DNA of 64,000 nt from CAVVIO01 sp963748095 (GCA_963748095.1 CAVVIO010000017.1:31086-95085), one strand, 5' to 3'; numbered from the stretch's first letter, positions 49,330 to 60,112 are shown. A program made the numbers and translations. The notes: generated from the sequence alone by a model not told the origin.

Positions 49330-52300
49330 TTAGTTATCTGTCACAAACCTGACCCGAAAGTTATCGATCCATATTGATTTACCTGTATTATTCCATACGT
49401 ATATGGCAATTTTGTCTCCCTTTTTTAATTGGTGCGATCTGTTCTGCAGGTAGTATACATCCTGCCATTTTCCGGTTCGGTCATTGTATAAGTTCATATC
49501 GAGTGCTTCCCAGATTATTCTCTGATTTTTACGATAAACTTCATATACAAGCAATGGATGCAACTTATCATTGAATTTTGCTTTCACCGTCATTAGCACA
49601 CGAAGTTTCTTGACGTCAATGTCTTTATCCATCGTGTAACGGAATGTGGAGCTGAAAGTGTTTATGGAATCCAGTTTTTCTGCATATTTTCCCTTCCATA
49701 CAGTATCAGTAACCCGTAATTTTGGATTATAACTCCAATATGTAAATTGTTTCTCAAAATTATTTTCAAAATCAGTTTCTCCCTTTTTATTATGTGTATC
49801 CTTACTCTTTCGGAACAAATAATATGCGGCATTATTGTGCTCTTTATTTAACAGAGGTTTTCCGAACTTATCTTCCAGCAAGTATTTCATTTCTGCAACA
49901 GGATAGGTATTTATATGTGCATAAAAGACGGAAGAATCATGAATACTTCTTATCTGTTTCATGAATTCAGGCAAATCATTCATTTGAGTTATTCTGATAA
50001 CTTTTTCATTGGTTTTCCATTTTCCGTTGTTAACACGTAACGGATTATCAATATTTAGTAAGGAAATCAGGTTTTTTTCGTGGGTATTGTTATAAATATC
50101 GGTCAGTTCCTTATTAAGTCCGGAATATAACTTACTGTTGGTATTTCTTAAAGATAGGTTTAATAGAATCAGGATTATTACAGCCAATGGTAATATAAAT
50201 ATGACTATCAGTTCATTATGTCTGCCATTTCTTTTAAGAAAAATGATCCGGTTTACAAATATGAATCCGAAGGTAAGTATCATAGTTACCAGGCTGATAT
50301 AAAATAAATAACGGATCATTACAGGATCAAATCGGAATTCAATTTCATGCTGTCCTTCAGGAAGGAATATTGACATAAAAGTCTCGTTTACCAATTTTAT
50401 AGGTACTTTTTTCTTATCAATATATGCCTGCCAGTGTTTATAGAAATTCTGTAAATAAATAAGGTGACTTGTCTGTGTATTATTAACGTATAGTTTAATC
50501 TTATTAGGATTGAAAGAGGTAATAGTAATTTTTTCTGATGAATTGTGGTCGATACTGTTTGTGTCTATGATCCCATTTGAATTGATTTCTGATGCAAAGA
50601 ACAATAACGGATTTTCCATGGTCTTGTAAAAATAATGATCCTCATTAGCCTTTTTGGTAGATAGTAAGGAATAGGGAGAATTACCTCCACAAGAAGGTAC
50701 TTTAAGATAAGTGGCAATATTTAACCACAGTGGATCCATATTCTTACTGAGAATTTCATCCCTGGTATCGATCATCTTTATAGTAAGATCAGGGATGGGA
50801 TAATCATCGGCAAACTTTTCAAAAGGGGGAAAGCTTCGGGGTGAAATACTACTGAATATGGTTGCAGGTGCATTCAATTGCACAGAAATGATCATGTCGA
50901 AGCAAGCGAACAGCAGTATAGCAGTAAGAAATTTAAGTGTTTTTTTATAAAGTACCAGGTAAAGTAAAAATAGCAAGATGAGTTGAAATGCTAATTGAAT
51001 CAAGATTTTTTCCCAAATCCCTGCGAATTTTAAATAATTGAAGACTCCGGTGTGTATTCCATTTATTAGTTCATGGAAATTAGCCTTGTATAGTGCAAAT
51101 GCTGAAAAGCCCAGCATTAGAATAAAAACAACAATTAATGTAATCCTAAATTTATATTGCAACAGTTCATTCTGTTTGATCTTGTATGCTGAATAACCTG
51201 CAGCCAGAAGTAAAAATCCAATAGATAATATTCTAAAAAGAGTTGGAAACCGGAACAGGTTCATAAAAGGGAAATACAAATATAACCATCTGCGTAATGG
51301 GAAAATTGTTGCCATACAGATCATCAGAATAATAATTGCTACAAGGAAAAACAGTTTTGACTTAATGAAATCTTTCCGGGTAATTATTGCCGTAATCAGC
51401 AGGATGATAGGAATAATGCCGATATAAATGTTGATTAATGAAAAATCTTCTATCCAGAAATTCTTATCATTTACAGAAGCTCCAAAAGGTGTAATGAATG
51501 TCAACAGATCAACAGGATACAATGAGCCGTTCAGAATCCCCCATGCATTATTATCGAAATTCAGGCCGGATTTCCTGGGCAGAAAATTAGATAACTCAAA
51601 AGAACTGTATAAAACTACTGAACTAATAACCAGAAAAATAAATCCTGAAACAGATAAATAAAACAATAAACGTTTTATTTGGACAAAATTCTTCTCCTTC
51701 AGGAATTTTATCAGGTAAAAAAGTGTGAGGAAAAGTAAGAGGTAGGCAGAAATAATAAACATACCCGGATATCCTCCCGAAAGAGAGAAATAACTAACCA
51801 GCGCAAGAAGAGAAGCATTGAGGTAAGAAGAGGATGAAACTGTTTTCAGCAGGTAGTAAATCATAAAAGGTAACCAGGCTGCCCCTACCAGCCAGCCTAT
51901 ATGCTGGGCATTGGATACAAAAAATCCGGAGAACATATATGAAACTGCTAAAAAGAGAGCTGTTTTTTTTTGAAACCCTAAATTCATGGATAACTTGTAT
52001 GCACCTATTGCTGCAATGTACAGATGAAGTAAAAATTCAAAATGCAGCGAATAGATATTATATTTATTTACCAGTCCAATAAGCCAACTTATTGGATACC
52101 ACGTACCTGGATCTCCCATTTGCGGAAAGCCACCATTTATGAATGGTGACCAAAAGGGCAGAATGCCATTGCTCAGACATTCGCAAGCGAAATTTTTCCA
52201 GGGTAAGTACAGGTCCAATGCGTCCCACTTCAGTGAAGCTTTCATTGTAACTAACGGCCATAATCCTGCAATAAGAATAAGAAGCAGGAATATATATTCA

Positions 52301-52437
52301 TTCAGGAAAATTGCTTTTGCTTTGCCTGCGAATACCTTCATCCTTTGGCGGATGGGCTTATTGGAAAATTGATCCATGAAACACTCTGTTTTCAACAAAT
52401 ATGAGAAAAAATTCCGATAATCAGATTTTTTAAGCAA
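49330..52437 (-). CDS. YfhO-family large membrane protein
   Basis: A 1,035-residue polytopic protein. It has about 12-14 N-terminal helices with the YfhO signature region (LKWDALDLYLPWKNFACE, then GGFPQMGDPGTWYPIS), a large extracytoplasmic part, and a C-terminal beta-rich domain resembling a carbohydrate-binding module (residues about 890-1035). Firmicute YfhO takes part in glycosylating lipoteichoic acid; in Bacteroidota the role is unknown but probably envelope glycan modification. An alternative ATG at 52377 (MDQFSNKPIRQRMK) is also reasonable. It converges with the RND operon. Confidence 0.82.
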   Translation of the reverse strand: MLKKSDYRNFFSYLLKTECFMDQFSNKPIRQRMKVFAGKAKAIFLNEYIFLLLILIAGLWPLVTMKASLKWDALDLYLPWKNFACECLSNGILPFWSPFINGGFPQMGDPGTWYPISWLIGLVNKYNIYSLHFEFLLHLYIAAIGAYKLSMNLGFQKKTALFLAVSYMFSGFFVSNAQHIGWLVGAAWLPFMIYYLLKTVSSSSYLNASLLALVSYFSLSGGYPGMFIISAYLLLFLTLFYLIKFLKEKNFVQIKRLLFYLSVSGFIFLVISSVVLYSSFELSNFLPRKSGLNFDNNAWGILNGSLYPVDLLTFITPFGASVNDKNFWIEDFSLINIYIGIIPIILLITAIITRKDFIKSKLFFLVAIIILMICMATIFPLRRWLYLYFPFMNLFRFPTLFRILSIGFLLLAAGYSAYKIKQNELLQYKFRITLIVVFILMLGFSAFALYKANFHELINGIHTGVFNYLKFAGIWEKILIQLAFQLILLFLLYLVLYKKTLKFLTAILLFACFDMIISVQLNAPATIFSSISPRSFPPFEKFADDYPIPDLTIKMIDTRDEILSKNMDPLWLNIATYLKVPSCGGNSPYSLLSTKKANEDHYFYKTMENPLLFFASEINSNGIIDTNSIDHNSSEKITITSFNPNKIKLYVNNTQTSHLIYLQNFYKHWQAYIDKKKVPIKLVNETFMSIFLPEGQHEIEFRFDPVMIRYLFYISLVTMILTFGFIFVNRIIFLKRNGRHNELIVIFILPLAVIILILLNLSLRNTNSKLYSGLNKELTDIYNNTHEKNLISLLNIDNPLRVNNGKWKTNEKVIRITQMNDLPEFMKQIRSIHDSSVFYAHINTYPVAEMKYLLEDKFGKPLLNKEHNNAAYYLFRKSKDTHNKKGETDFENNFEKQFTYWSYNPKLRVTDTVWKGKYAEKLDSINTFSSTFRYTMDKDIDVKKLRVLMTVKAKFNDKLHPLLVYEVYRKNQRIIWEALDMNLYNDRTGKWQDVYYLQNRSHQLKKGDKIAIYVWNNTGKSIWIDNFRVRFVTDN

Positions 52438-52549
52438 ATCTTGATAATTAATCGGGCGCTTAAAATGAATTAATTTTAATAGGAAACAGATCTATCATAA
52501 ACTTTTTCGAATAAGTTACATTTCTGATTTTTTCTTTGTCGGGAACGGT

Positions 52550-52557
52550 TATTTTTG
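52550..52557 (+). promoter_or_regulatory. possible -7 box (TATTTTTG) for the response regulator gene
   Basis: An exact TAnnTTTG match 43 bp before the ATG at 52601. A -33 TTG at the correct spacing is not obvious. Confidence 0.42.
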
Positions 52558-52600
52558 TATGTAAATAAAGAATATATTTAGACTTTAAAAATTATTTACC

Positions 52601-53764
52601 ATGGCGACAATTCTCGTAATCGACGATGAAAAAAGCATCAGGAACACTTTAAAAGATATCCTTGAATATGAAAATCACACGGTTGAATTGGCGACGAACG
52701 GTCCGGAAGGCCTGGAGTTATTTGAAAATAAACCAATCGATGTAGTGCTCTGTGATATAAAAATGCCTGAAATGGACGGTATTGAAGTACTGGAAAAATT
52801 GATTGAAAAATCGTCAGAAATACCGGTGATCATGATTTCCGGACACGGTAATATCGATACTGCTGTTGATGCCATTAAAAAAGGAGCTTATGATTTTATC
52901 GAAAAACCGCTAGACCTGAACAGGCTGCTGGTAACTATACGTAATGCCATGGAGAAAAGCGATCTGGTGACCGAAACAAAGGTGTTAAAGCGGAAAGTAA
53001 ATAAAACATATGATATTGTTGGAGAGTCGGAAGCAATCCGAAAAGTGAAGGATATGATCGAACGGGTTGCTCCAACGGACGCACGCGTACTTATAACCGG
53101 CAACAACGGCACAGGAAAAGAACTGGTGGCCCGCTGGCTGCATGAGAAAAGTAACCGTGCCCCACAGCCTTTGGTGGAAGTAAATTGTGCCGCTATTCCT
53201 TCCGAACTGATCGAAAGTGAACTCTTCGGGCATGAAAAAGGCGCTTTTACATCAGCTATCAAACAGCGAAAAGGAAAATTCGAGCAGGCAAATGGCGGTT
53301 CCATATTCCTCGATGAAATTGGGGACATGAGCCTTGCCGCTCAGGCAAAAGTGCTCAGAGCATTGCAGGAAAACAAAATATCAAGGGTAGGAAGTGATAA
53401 GGATATAGAAGTGGATGTGCGTATAATTGCAGCAACCAATAAAAATCTGAAAGAAGAAATTGAAAAGAAAACTTTTCGGGAGGATCTTTATCATAGGTTG
53501 AGTGTTATTCTCATAAATGTTCCTCCACTCAACGAAAGGCTGGAAGATATTCCCATGCTGGCCGATCATTTTAATGAACTTATCTGCAGCGAATACGGGC
53601 GGCAAAAGTTGAATATTACAGAAGATGCTGTAAAGGAATTACAAAAGATCAACTGGACAGGTAATATCCGTGAATTCCGTAATGTACTGGAGCGGTTGAT
53701 TATTTTTTGCGACAAGGAAATTACCGGGAAAGATGTTGTCAATTATGCCATGTCTATGTCGTAA
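52601..53764 (+). CDS. NtrC-type sigma-54-activator response regulator lacking a DNA-binding domain
   Basis: A 387-residue protein with a receiver domain (residues 1-120; Asp52 phosphoacceptor in CDIKMPEMDG) and an AAA+ sigma-54 interaction domain (about 140-370; Walker A GNNGTGKE, Walker B IFLDEIGDM, sensor AATNKNL). It ends right after the AAA+ lid at FCDKEITGKDVVNYAMSMS, without the C-terminal Fis-type HTH. The loop that contacts sigma-54 reads GAFTSA (about 214-219) instead of the usual GAFTGA. No histidine kinase is adjacent. Its targets are unknown. Confidence 0.9.
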   Translation: MATILVIDDEKSIRNTLKDILEYENHTVELATNGPEGLELFENKPIDVVLCDIKMPEMDGIEVLEKLIEKSSEIPVIMISGHGNIDTAVDAIKKGAYDFIEKPLDLNRLLVTIRNAMEKSDLVTETKVLKRKVNKTYDIVGESEAIRKVKDMIERVAPTDARVLITGNNGTGKELVARWLHEKSNRAPQPLVEVNCAAIPSELIESELFGHEKGAFTSAIKQRKGKFEQANGGSIFLDEIGDMSLAAQAKVLRALQENKISRVGSDKDIEVDVRIIAATNKNLKEEIEKKTFREDLYHRLSVILINVPPLNERLEDIPMLADHFNELICSEYGRQKLNITEDAVKELQKINWTGNIREFRNVLERLIIFCDKEITGKDVVNYAMSMS

Positions 53765-53799
53765 TATTGTTTTCCACAACTGGTATTAATCGATCCCCT

Positions 53800-55896
53800 T
53801 TACTTGTCTTGGTTAAAATTAAACCGGTATCTTTTAATATGGAAATCATCGAAATAAACATCATTTCCCTTTGGGGTCCAGATGAATATATTAATGGTTG
53901 AATCATTGATTTCAGGCGGAATGGTAAAATTCAGATGAATGGCTTCCCAGCCGTTTGATTTCTTACCACTCATATCAGAAGCACGGTAAAAATCTTTCGG
54001 ATCGTCAGCGCTTGCAACAATAAAGCTTTTTAATCCGGCCGGGAAATGCCATACCGATATTTTAAAATAGTCTCCTTGTGTAACCTTCATATTATGATCG
54101 GGCCCATAGATGACGTCTTTTGAGTGTTTTGCAGAGAACTTTCCGGATAAAGCACGATCTGCGTTTTGCATCCAGCCCTTTTCAAATTTGTTTAAAGTAT
54201 CCTTACCAAGAAAATATTTACTGTCAGTTGTTATTGTTTCCATATCACAAAAAACAGAATCAATTTTAATAGTCACATTTTTAAGGTCAGACGAGTCTAA
54301 TGACAATCTACTTATATTGGTTTTGGTTTTATTATTACGGAAAACTTCGTGATTTATAATAAACGGATATTCACTGATTAGCCTTGGATTAACCACTTTA
54401 TCGGATTCATAAAAAATGTAAATGTTTCTGTGTTTTAATAACAATTCCCTGATATCATAATTATTCAGCCAGTTGAAAATCCTTTTTTGTGGCGGAATAT
54501 AAAAGTATGTGTTCGGATAAAGGCTATCTATTATATGGAGATATTCGTTTTTAAAGTCTCCGCTGAAACTGGTTCCGAAATACAAAGCTCCCTGGATAAA
54601 TACATTAGGGGTATGTGGTGAGAGCTCCACAATTACAGGGGAATGTTTTATTTTATTCTGTATACATTGAACCGTTTTTAGTTGTGGAGGCACGAAATGC
54701 GGGGAGAAACTTATTTTTATAAAATCCCGGATTCCTAAAAATAATAGGACAACAATTAATAAAAGATTACGGGAATTTTTCAGTTGAATTACATGTAGAT
54801 ACTTTGCCGGTAAAATTTTTTCTAGCAGCCTGAAAATAAGTATTACGGCAGGTAAAAAGAGTAACTGCACGGGAATAAGATAATGAGGGGAATAGTGTTT
54901 TGCCACCAGCAGAATATGAAATACGGATGCAACACATATTGCCAGGTAAAAACGGAATGCTGGAAGCCCTTTTAGTTTTTTTCTGTGATAAATAAAAAAT
55001 CCACCAAAAAACAACAGAACCACAAAAAGAACTGTAAACAGAATATCATTGGTAAAAATACTTTTCAGGTGTTCAATAAATAATGATGGGACGATAATTT
55101 TTGCCGCACCACTTCCATAATTTCCGGCATGGGTGAAAATATTGAATAACCAGTTGAAAAAATGGCCGTATTCGTGGATGATAGGGAATGTGAAGATTAC
55201 AAAAGACAGAACGATACTAAGAAGATAAATTACTTTTTCAAGGTATTTCCTGAAAAGTATAACCGGGATGATCAGCACCGGAAGGACAGAAATCTTAGTG
55301 GCGATCATAATTCCACCGAAAACCCCGGCATATATCGAATACTTGAAATTTTTTTCTTTTTTACTATAGATATAGTTAAAACAGGTAAGTATAAAAAATA
55401 TTTCAAAACCTGTATAAAGCGCCTCTGTCATAACCAGTGGCATATACAATAATATTCGTTGTGTAATAAATGGCATTAACTGCAGGAACAAGGCTTCCCT
55501 GATATTGCCGGTTTTCTTATAGTAGAAATAACCAAAAAGGAAAATAACCATTACATTCCATGCAATTAAGACATTACTTATCCATGCCAGATACATTTCC
55601 GGATTTTCCAGTAAGCTCCGGGTAATGTCACCTTTCCCGTTGAGGAAATAAACTATTCTTATAACAACTGCAGCGAGCATTTGCAAAGGAGTACCGGGAT
55701 GATCAGTCTGTCCGATTTCCAGAGTTCCGCGGGCAAGGTTCAGTCCGTTAAACAAATATGAATAAGTAGGATCGAAACTGGCAACATAAAAGGCATGGTA
55801 CTCAATTCGTAGTAAAATCAGGAAAGTGAGCAGGAATAGCGGAATAATAAATAAATATATTTCATTAAGTTTGGGTTGGTAGTACTTTCTGGTCAT
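53800..55896 (-). CDS. large membrane glycosyltransferase-like protein with C-terminal beta domain
   Basis: A 698-residue protein with about 11-12 helices (residues 10-400) followed by a long extracytoplasmic part. An early loop has FDPTYSYLFNGLNLARG and GQTDHPGTPLQ, the kind of Asp-containing segment seen in GT-C-fold transferases. The C-terminal region (about 545-690) resembles the beta-sandwich of the YfhO-type neighbour (NVYFDDFHIKR near the end), suggesting a related sugar-binding module. Substrate is unknown. It converges with the response regulator, with a 35-bp gap. Confidence 0.62.
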   Translation of the reverse strand: MTRKYYQPKLNEIYLFIIPLFLLTFLILLRIEYHAFYVASFDPTYSYLFNGLNLARGTLEIGQTDHPGTPLQMLAAVVIRIVYFLNGKGDITRSLLENPEMYLAWISNVLIAWNVMVIFLFGYFYYKKTGNIREALFLQLMPFITQRILLYMPLVMTEALYTGFEIFFILTCFNYIYSKKEKNFKYSIYAGVFGGIMIATKISVLPVLIIPVILFRKYLEKVIYLLSIVLSFVIFTFPIIHEYGHFFNWLFNIFTHAGNYGSGAAKIIVPSLFIEHLKSIFTNDILFTVLFVVLLFFGGFFIYHRKKLKGLPAFRFYLAICVASVFHILLVAKHYSPHYLIPVQLLFLPAVILIFRLLEKILPAKYLHVIQLKNSRNLLLIVVLLFLGIRDFIKISFSPHFVPPQLKTVQCIQNKIKHSPVIVELSPHTPNVFIQGALYFGTSFSGDFKNEYLHIIDSLYPNTYFYIPPQKRIFNWLNNYDIRELLLKHRNIYIFYESDKVVNPRLISEYPFIINHEVFRNNKTKTNISRLSLDSSDLKNVTIKIDSVFCDMETITTDSKYFLGKDTLNKFEKGWMQNADRALSGKFSAKHSKDVIYGPDHNMKVTQGDYFKISVWHFPAGLKSFIVASADDPKDFYRASDMSGKKSNGWEAIHLNFTIPPEINDSTINIFIWTPKGNDVYFDDFHIKRYRFNFNQDK

Positions 55897-55990
55897 TATT
55901 AAATAATTTTAAAGTATTTTATAAAAATTCTCGATTCTAAGAAACTACATATTTGGCGAATCAATACATTTCATCAACCCGGTTGAATTC

Positions 55991-57523
55991 TTATTTACTA
56001 TTTGTTCCGGCATATTTGAATATATAATACATTCGAGGTTGTTTCCCCATAAAAAAGTTGTTAAGATTTACCACCCAGACAGGCACGCTTGTCTTTACCA
56101 ATACAAACCCCAGTTGTTCTATTTTAGATCTTACTTCGGTATTGAGATCATAATCCCGAATGGTCAGATAATTTACGCAATCGGGAATTATAAGAGAATC
56201 GTTTAATTGGTTTACATTATCTATAAAATATTGGTTCATATTCTTTTCAGCATATTGGGGAAAAGGTGGGTTTTTCCAGGGTGAATACGGGCTACTCCAC
56301 GGGAACGCAATTAAATTTAATTTCCGGTTACCTACTTGATGGTGCAGGTAATTTGACATACTCATATAACCGACACTGGCTGCTTTACTGGCCATTGGTA
56401 TTATAACAAGAATGTTTAAAATAATTAGGGAAATAATGAAAATTCTGATAATCTTAACTAACAGGTATTTTTTGTGGAATTTTCCTTTCCAAATCTGATA
56501 AACAAAATATCCTGTACAAACATGAAGAAAAGGCAGTAAACAAAACAAGAACCGGAGCTCCTTATGTTTCAAAAGAACATGGACAAATAAAAAAGGAAGT
56601 ATTATCCAGATATAAGGCAGGGTGGGTTTTCTGAAAATAAAATAAATCAATGAAATAAGTATCATTATTCCTATCGGAAGAAATACATTATCTGAACCTT
56701 CAAGAAAATAAAAATACCAGGGAAAAGCGCCAAAAGTTGCAGCGCTTTGCGTAAAATTAAATTTCAAATAATTCCAGGAAGGAAAAACCATTTTTTCGTA
56801 GAACCAGCTGTCAAGCCAGAAACATAATCCGAGTACTATTAAAAAGCCAAAAATTATACTACTCAGGTTTTTAATATTTTCTTTCTTAATAAAAATCAGC
56901 CAAAGAATATATCCTCCTGTCATTAATGCTGTCTGGTATCTGAATTGGTATGCCAATCCAAAGATTATTCCGGGTAACAGGTAATATATCCACTTTTTTG
57001 AACGTTTCATTCTGACATATTCGGACAAAATAAATCCGTAAATAAAAAATATAGTGGACCAGTTTTCACTCGAAAAGCGAACACTTACATAGGGGACATA
57101 CCACATGAGCAATACAGGGAAAATGATAAATAACTTGTCCCATTTTCCGTGTATATCGAATTCTTTTAAGGCATATTTCGCCAGAAGTAATAATGCCGTA
57201 AAAGATAAAAGGGAAGAAATAAGTCTTAACAAAAACATCTGATGATAAGGATTGTCAATTCCCATGAATAAACAGATTTTGTAAAGGCCAATAAAAATCA
57301 CCGGTTGTAATGTAGGACGCAATTGCGCATGATATTCCCAGGGAAGGTTTATACCGGAATCAATCCCCATTTTATATCTTCCGAATTCTACAATCTGATA
57401 ATATTCATCAGCCTGGTGAAAACCAAGGCTGGTGAAGGCAAAAAGTAAAAACACTCCGTATGCCAATAAGCTTATCAGAATAAATACCCTGTTCTGATCA
57501 GTAAATAATATCCTACTTTTCAC
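55991..57523 (-). CDS. GT22/Alg9-type mannosyltransferase-like protein
   Basis: A 510-residue polytopic GT-C protein. The first loop has FHQADEYYQIVEFGRYKMG, followed by INLPWEYHAQLRPTLQP, which fits the HPDE...WE...RS pattern of eukaryotic Alg9/PIG-B family enzymes, with Asp-Glu as catalytic candidates. These enzymes use polyprenyl-phosphate sugars. It lies 94 bp upstream of the 698-residue transferase, so the two form one minus-strand unit, divergent from the GT39-like gene. Confidence 0.7.
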   Translation of the reverse strand: MKSRILFTDQNRVFILISLLAYGVFLLFAFTSLGFHQADEYYQIVEFGRYKMGIDSGINLPWEYHAQLRPTLQPVIFIGLYKICLFMGIDNPYHQMFLLRLISSLLSFTALLLLAKYALKEFDIHGKWDKLFIIFPVLLMWYVPYVSVRFSSENWSTIFFIYGFILSEYVRMKRSKKWIYYLLPGIIFGLAYQFRYQTALMTGGYILWLIFIKKENIKNLSSIIFGFLIVLGLCFWLDSWFYEKMVFPSWNYLKFNFTQSAATFGAFPWYFYFLEGSDNVFLPIGIMILISLIYFIFRKPTLPYIWIILPFLFVHVLLKHKELRFLFCLLPFLHVCTGYFVYQIWKGKFHKKYLLVKIIRIFIISLIILNILVIIPMASKAASVGYMSMSNYLHHQVGNRKLNLIAFPWSSPYSPWKNPPFPQYAEKNMNQYFIDNVNQLNDSLIIPDCVNYLTIRDYDLNTEVRSKIEQLGFVLVKTSVPVWVVNLNNFFMGKQPRMYYIFKYAGTNSK

Positions 57524-57618
57524 AACACTGAATATTTTTAATATTTAAAGAAAATATATTTATTTGCGTTAAACAAATTTTCGGTTAATTTCACAATCTT
57601 AAAACTATTACAATTTCA

Positions 57619-59181
57619 ATGAATTCAGTTTATAAACTGACTGAAAATATAAACAGGTATATCCGGAGAATTCATCCGTTGGTATTCATTGGTTTATTTG
57701 GTGTTATTTCTTTATACTATGGTCAGCAAAAAATACTGATCAAGCCACCACAGGGAATGCATCGCTGGAGACAAACCGATTGTGCTTCCTTTGCCCTGAA
57801 TTACTACCAGCATGGCATGCAGTTTTTTCATCCCGAACTTCACAACCTGAGTTCTGACCATAATACAACCGGTTACGGTGTCAGCGAGGCTCCGATTCTA
57901 TATTATTTTGTGGCGGTGTTATATAAAATTTTCGGCCCACACGATTATATTTTCAGGATAATTAACTTCCTGATATTTTTTCTCGGGCTTTTTTATCTGT
58001 TCAAACTTTCAAAGCTGATACTGGGCGATGGATTTTATGCAGCTTTTATTTCCCTAATCATTTATACGTCACCAGTGGCAGTTTATTATTCCGACAATTA
58101 CATAACCGATATAACAGCAATGAGCCTGGTATTTATGGCCTGGTATTTTTTTATTTCTTTTTATTATACAGGCAAATACAGGAAATTTATAATCACTTTA
58201 TTGTTGTTGTTAATAGCAGGATTGTTAAAAATAACCACGGTTATTAATCTTGTTGCCATAGGTGGTATCTACCTGTTCGATATAGCCGGCATCATTTCAT
58301 TTAAGAAAAATGAAAAAGTTTTTAAGCGCAGATGGTACCCTCTTATTTTTTTTGTTTCTATTGTTTTCGTGTTAGCCGGATATTATTACTGGGTAATTTA
58401 TTACAATAAAATTCACGATACCCGTTATTTCAACAACCGTATATTACCTATCTGGAAACTCGACTGGCAGGGCATTAAGGATGTTGCAAATGACTGGAGA
58501 AAGGGATGGATGAAGGAACAATTTTTTAAAACGGATATTCTTTATTTGATAGTGATATCCTGGGCCGCCATCGCTATATTTTTTAAACAAATACCCACTA
58601 TTTTCAAGTTCATTTTTATTGCATTGACAGTTGAATGCGTCACCTATATTTTATTATGGTACATTCAGTTTATGTATCACGATTACTATACACTGATACT
58701 GATGAGTTGGATATACTTCTCTTTTTTAGGTTTCTTCCTTATATTAAAGACCAGATTTAAACGAGTATTTGCATCCCTTGTAATTCCCTTCTTACTGAGT
58801 ATTCTTTTACTAATTAATATAGGCTTTGCACGCAGACAGTTAGATTACAGATATTATGGTTTCAGACTTGAGGAGCCCTTATTTAAGGATTACTTTACAA
58901 TCAAGCCTTATATCCGTTCGTTAGGCATTAAAAAATCGGATGTTGTTATCAGTATACCGGACTGGACGAATTGTTATACGTTGTACCTGATGAACCAAAA
59001 AGGATATACCGAATGCAATGGCAGGAATCTGGATAGTGCAGGGATTGCCAACTCTGTAAGTTTAGGTGCGAAATATCTTTTTATTAACAAGGATGAATAT
59101 CTAAATAAGGACTATGTTAAACCGTTCATAAAGCATAAGATAGGAGAATATGGTCAGGTAAAAATCTATAAGCTTCAATAA
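57619..59181 (+). CDS. GT39/ArnT-like membrane glycosyltransferase
   Basis: A 520-residue protein with about 11 helices. The first periplasmic loop has GMHRWRQTDCASFALNYY and the second GVSEAPILYYFVAVLYK, blocks typical of PMT_2-type transferases that use polyprenyl-phosphate-linked sugars. It starts a plus-strand unit with the next gene (15-bp gap to ATG 59197). The acceptor (protein, lipid or polysaccharide) cannot be inferred. Confidence 0.7.
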   Translation: MNSVYKLTENINRYIRRIHPLVFIGLFGVISLYYGQQKILIKPPQGMHRWRQTDCASFALNYYQHGMQFFHPELHNLSSDHNTTGYGVSEAPILYYFVAVLYKIFGPHDYIFRIINFLIFFLGLFYLFKLSKLILGDGFYAAFISLIIYTSPVAVYYSDNYITDITAMSLVFMAWYFFISFYYTGKYRKFIITLLLLLIAGLLKITTVINLVAIGGIYLFDIAGIISFKKNEKVFKRRWYPLIFFVSIVFVLAGYYYWVIYYNKIHDTRYFNNRILPIWKLDWQGIKDVANDWRKGWMKEQFFKTDILYLIVISWAAIAIFFKQIPTIFKFIFIALTVECVTYILLWYIQFMYHDYYTLILMSWIYFSFLGFFLILKTRFKRVFASLVIPFLLSILLLINIGFARRQLDYRYYGFRLEEPLFKDYFTIKPYIRSLGIKKSDVVISIPDWTNCYTLYLMNQKGYTECNGRNLDSAGIANSVSLGAKYLFINKDEYLNKDYVKPFIKHKIGEYGQVKIYKLQ

Positions 59182-59196
59182 CTACATGTGACAAAT

Positions 59197-60112
59197 ATGA
59201 ATCTTAGTTTATTGGGAAATATCCGGAAATATGCCAGTCTGAAAAATATCAATTATGTATTATTTGGAATTACATGTCTGGCTTTTCTTTATATTGTGGG
59301 TTTTGGCAGTAAGGCAGCTCTTTTTGGAGACGGACAGGAATATTTGTACATGCAGGAAGCTTTTGCCAACCATCTTTCTCCGGATATACGTCCGGTTGAT
59401 TTAGAAAAAAGCCAGCAGATACTTTATGCCAATGGAGATAAAGTCCCTGATGGTTACCTGAACGGATTAAAAAATTTTCTTTTAAATAATCCGGAACCGG
59501 GCCAGCAATACTGGGGCGCATTTATTGCCAAAAACGGTAAGGCTTATTGTTATCATTTCTGGATGTATTCATTGAGTTGCTTACCTGTCGAACTGTTTTT
59601 AAAAGTATTTCATTTAAATCAACTTAAGAGTTTTCAGATAACCAACCTTTTGTTTTTATTTTTGGTAATCTGGTATTTGTTTTTTAAGTCGAAGCTTTCA
59701 GAATCTAGAAAATTAATTGCCGGAGTATTATTTCTTTTTTCGGGGAATATATGGTACATTATCCGTACACATCCTGAGATATTTCTCCTCGTCTCTTCTT
59801 TTTTTAGCCTTGTTGTTATTATATGACAGGAAATATTATCTTAGTGTTCTGACAGCTTCAGTTGCCAGTTTTCAGAATCCACCGATCTTGTTTACAATAG
59901 CGTTTATTTTATTCAAATATTACCTCGATAATGGTTTTCAGTTCAGGAAGTTGCTTATGCTTGGCATTACAGGACTGGTTTCCCTGTTACCCATGTTGTT
60001 CTATTATTGGCATTTTGGTAGTCCGAACCTGATTATAAAAAGCGGAATGACTGATAGCAGTTTCATTAGCGTACACCGTTTACTGAGTTTGTTTTTCGAT
60101 CTTAACCAGGGA
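59197..60112 (+). CDS. polytopic membrane protein (glycosyltransferase-like), one frameshift and 3' end lost at chimeric junction
   Basis: The first frame (59197 to about 59800) begins NLSLLGNIRKYASLK and includes FGDGQEYLYMQEAF, an Asp-bearing loop like those in GT-C transferases, then several helices. Near 59800 the frame moves by +1 and continues LLFLALLLLYDRKYYLS, LLPMLFYYWHFGSP and RLLSLFFDLNQG. Family proteins keep going after DLNQG, but here the sequence switches at 60106-60112 to an unrelated, oppositely oriented gene. About 300 residues are present. A GTG at 59188 is an alternative start. Confidence 0.6.
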
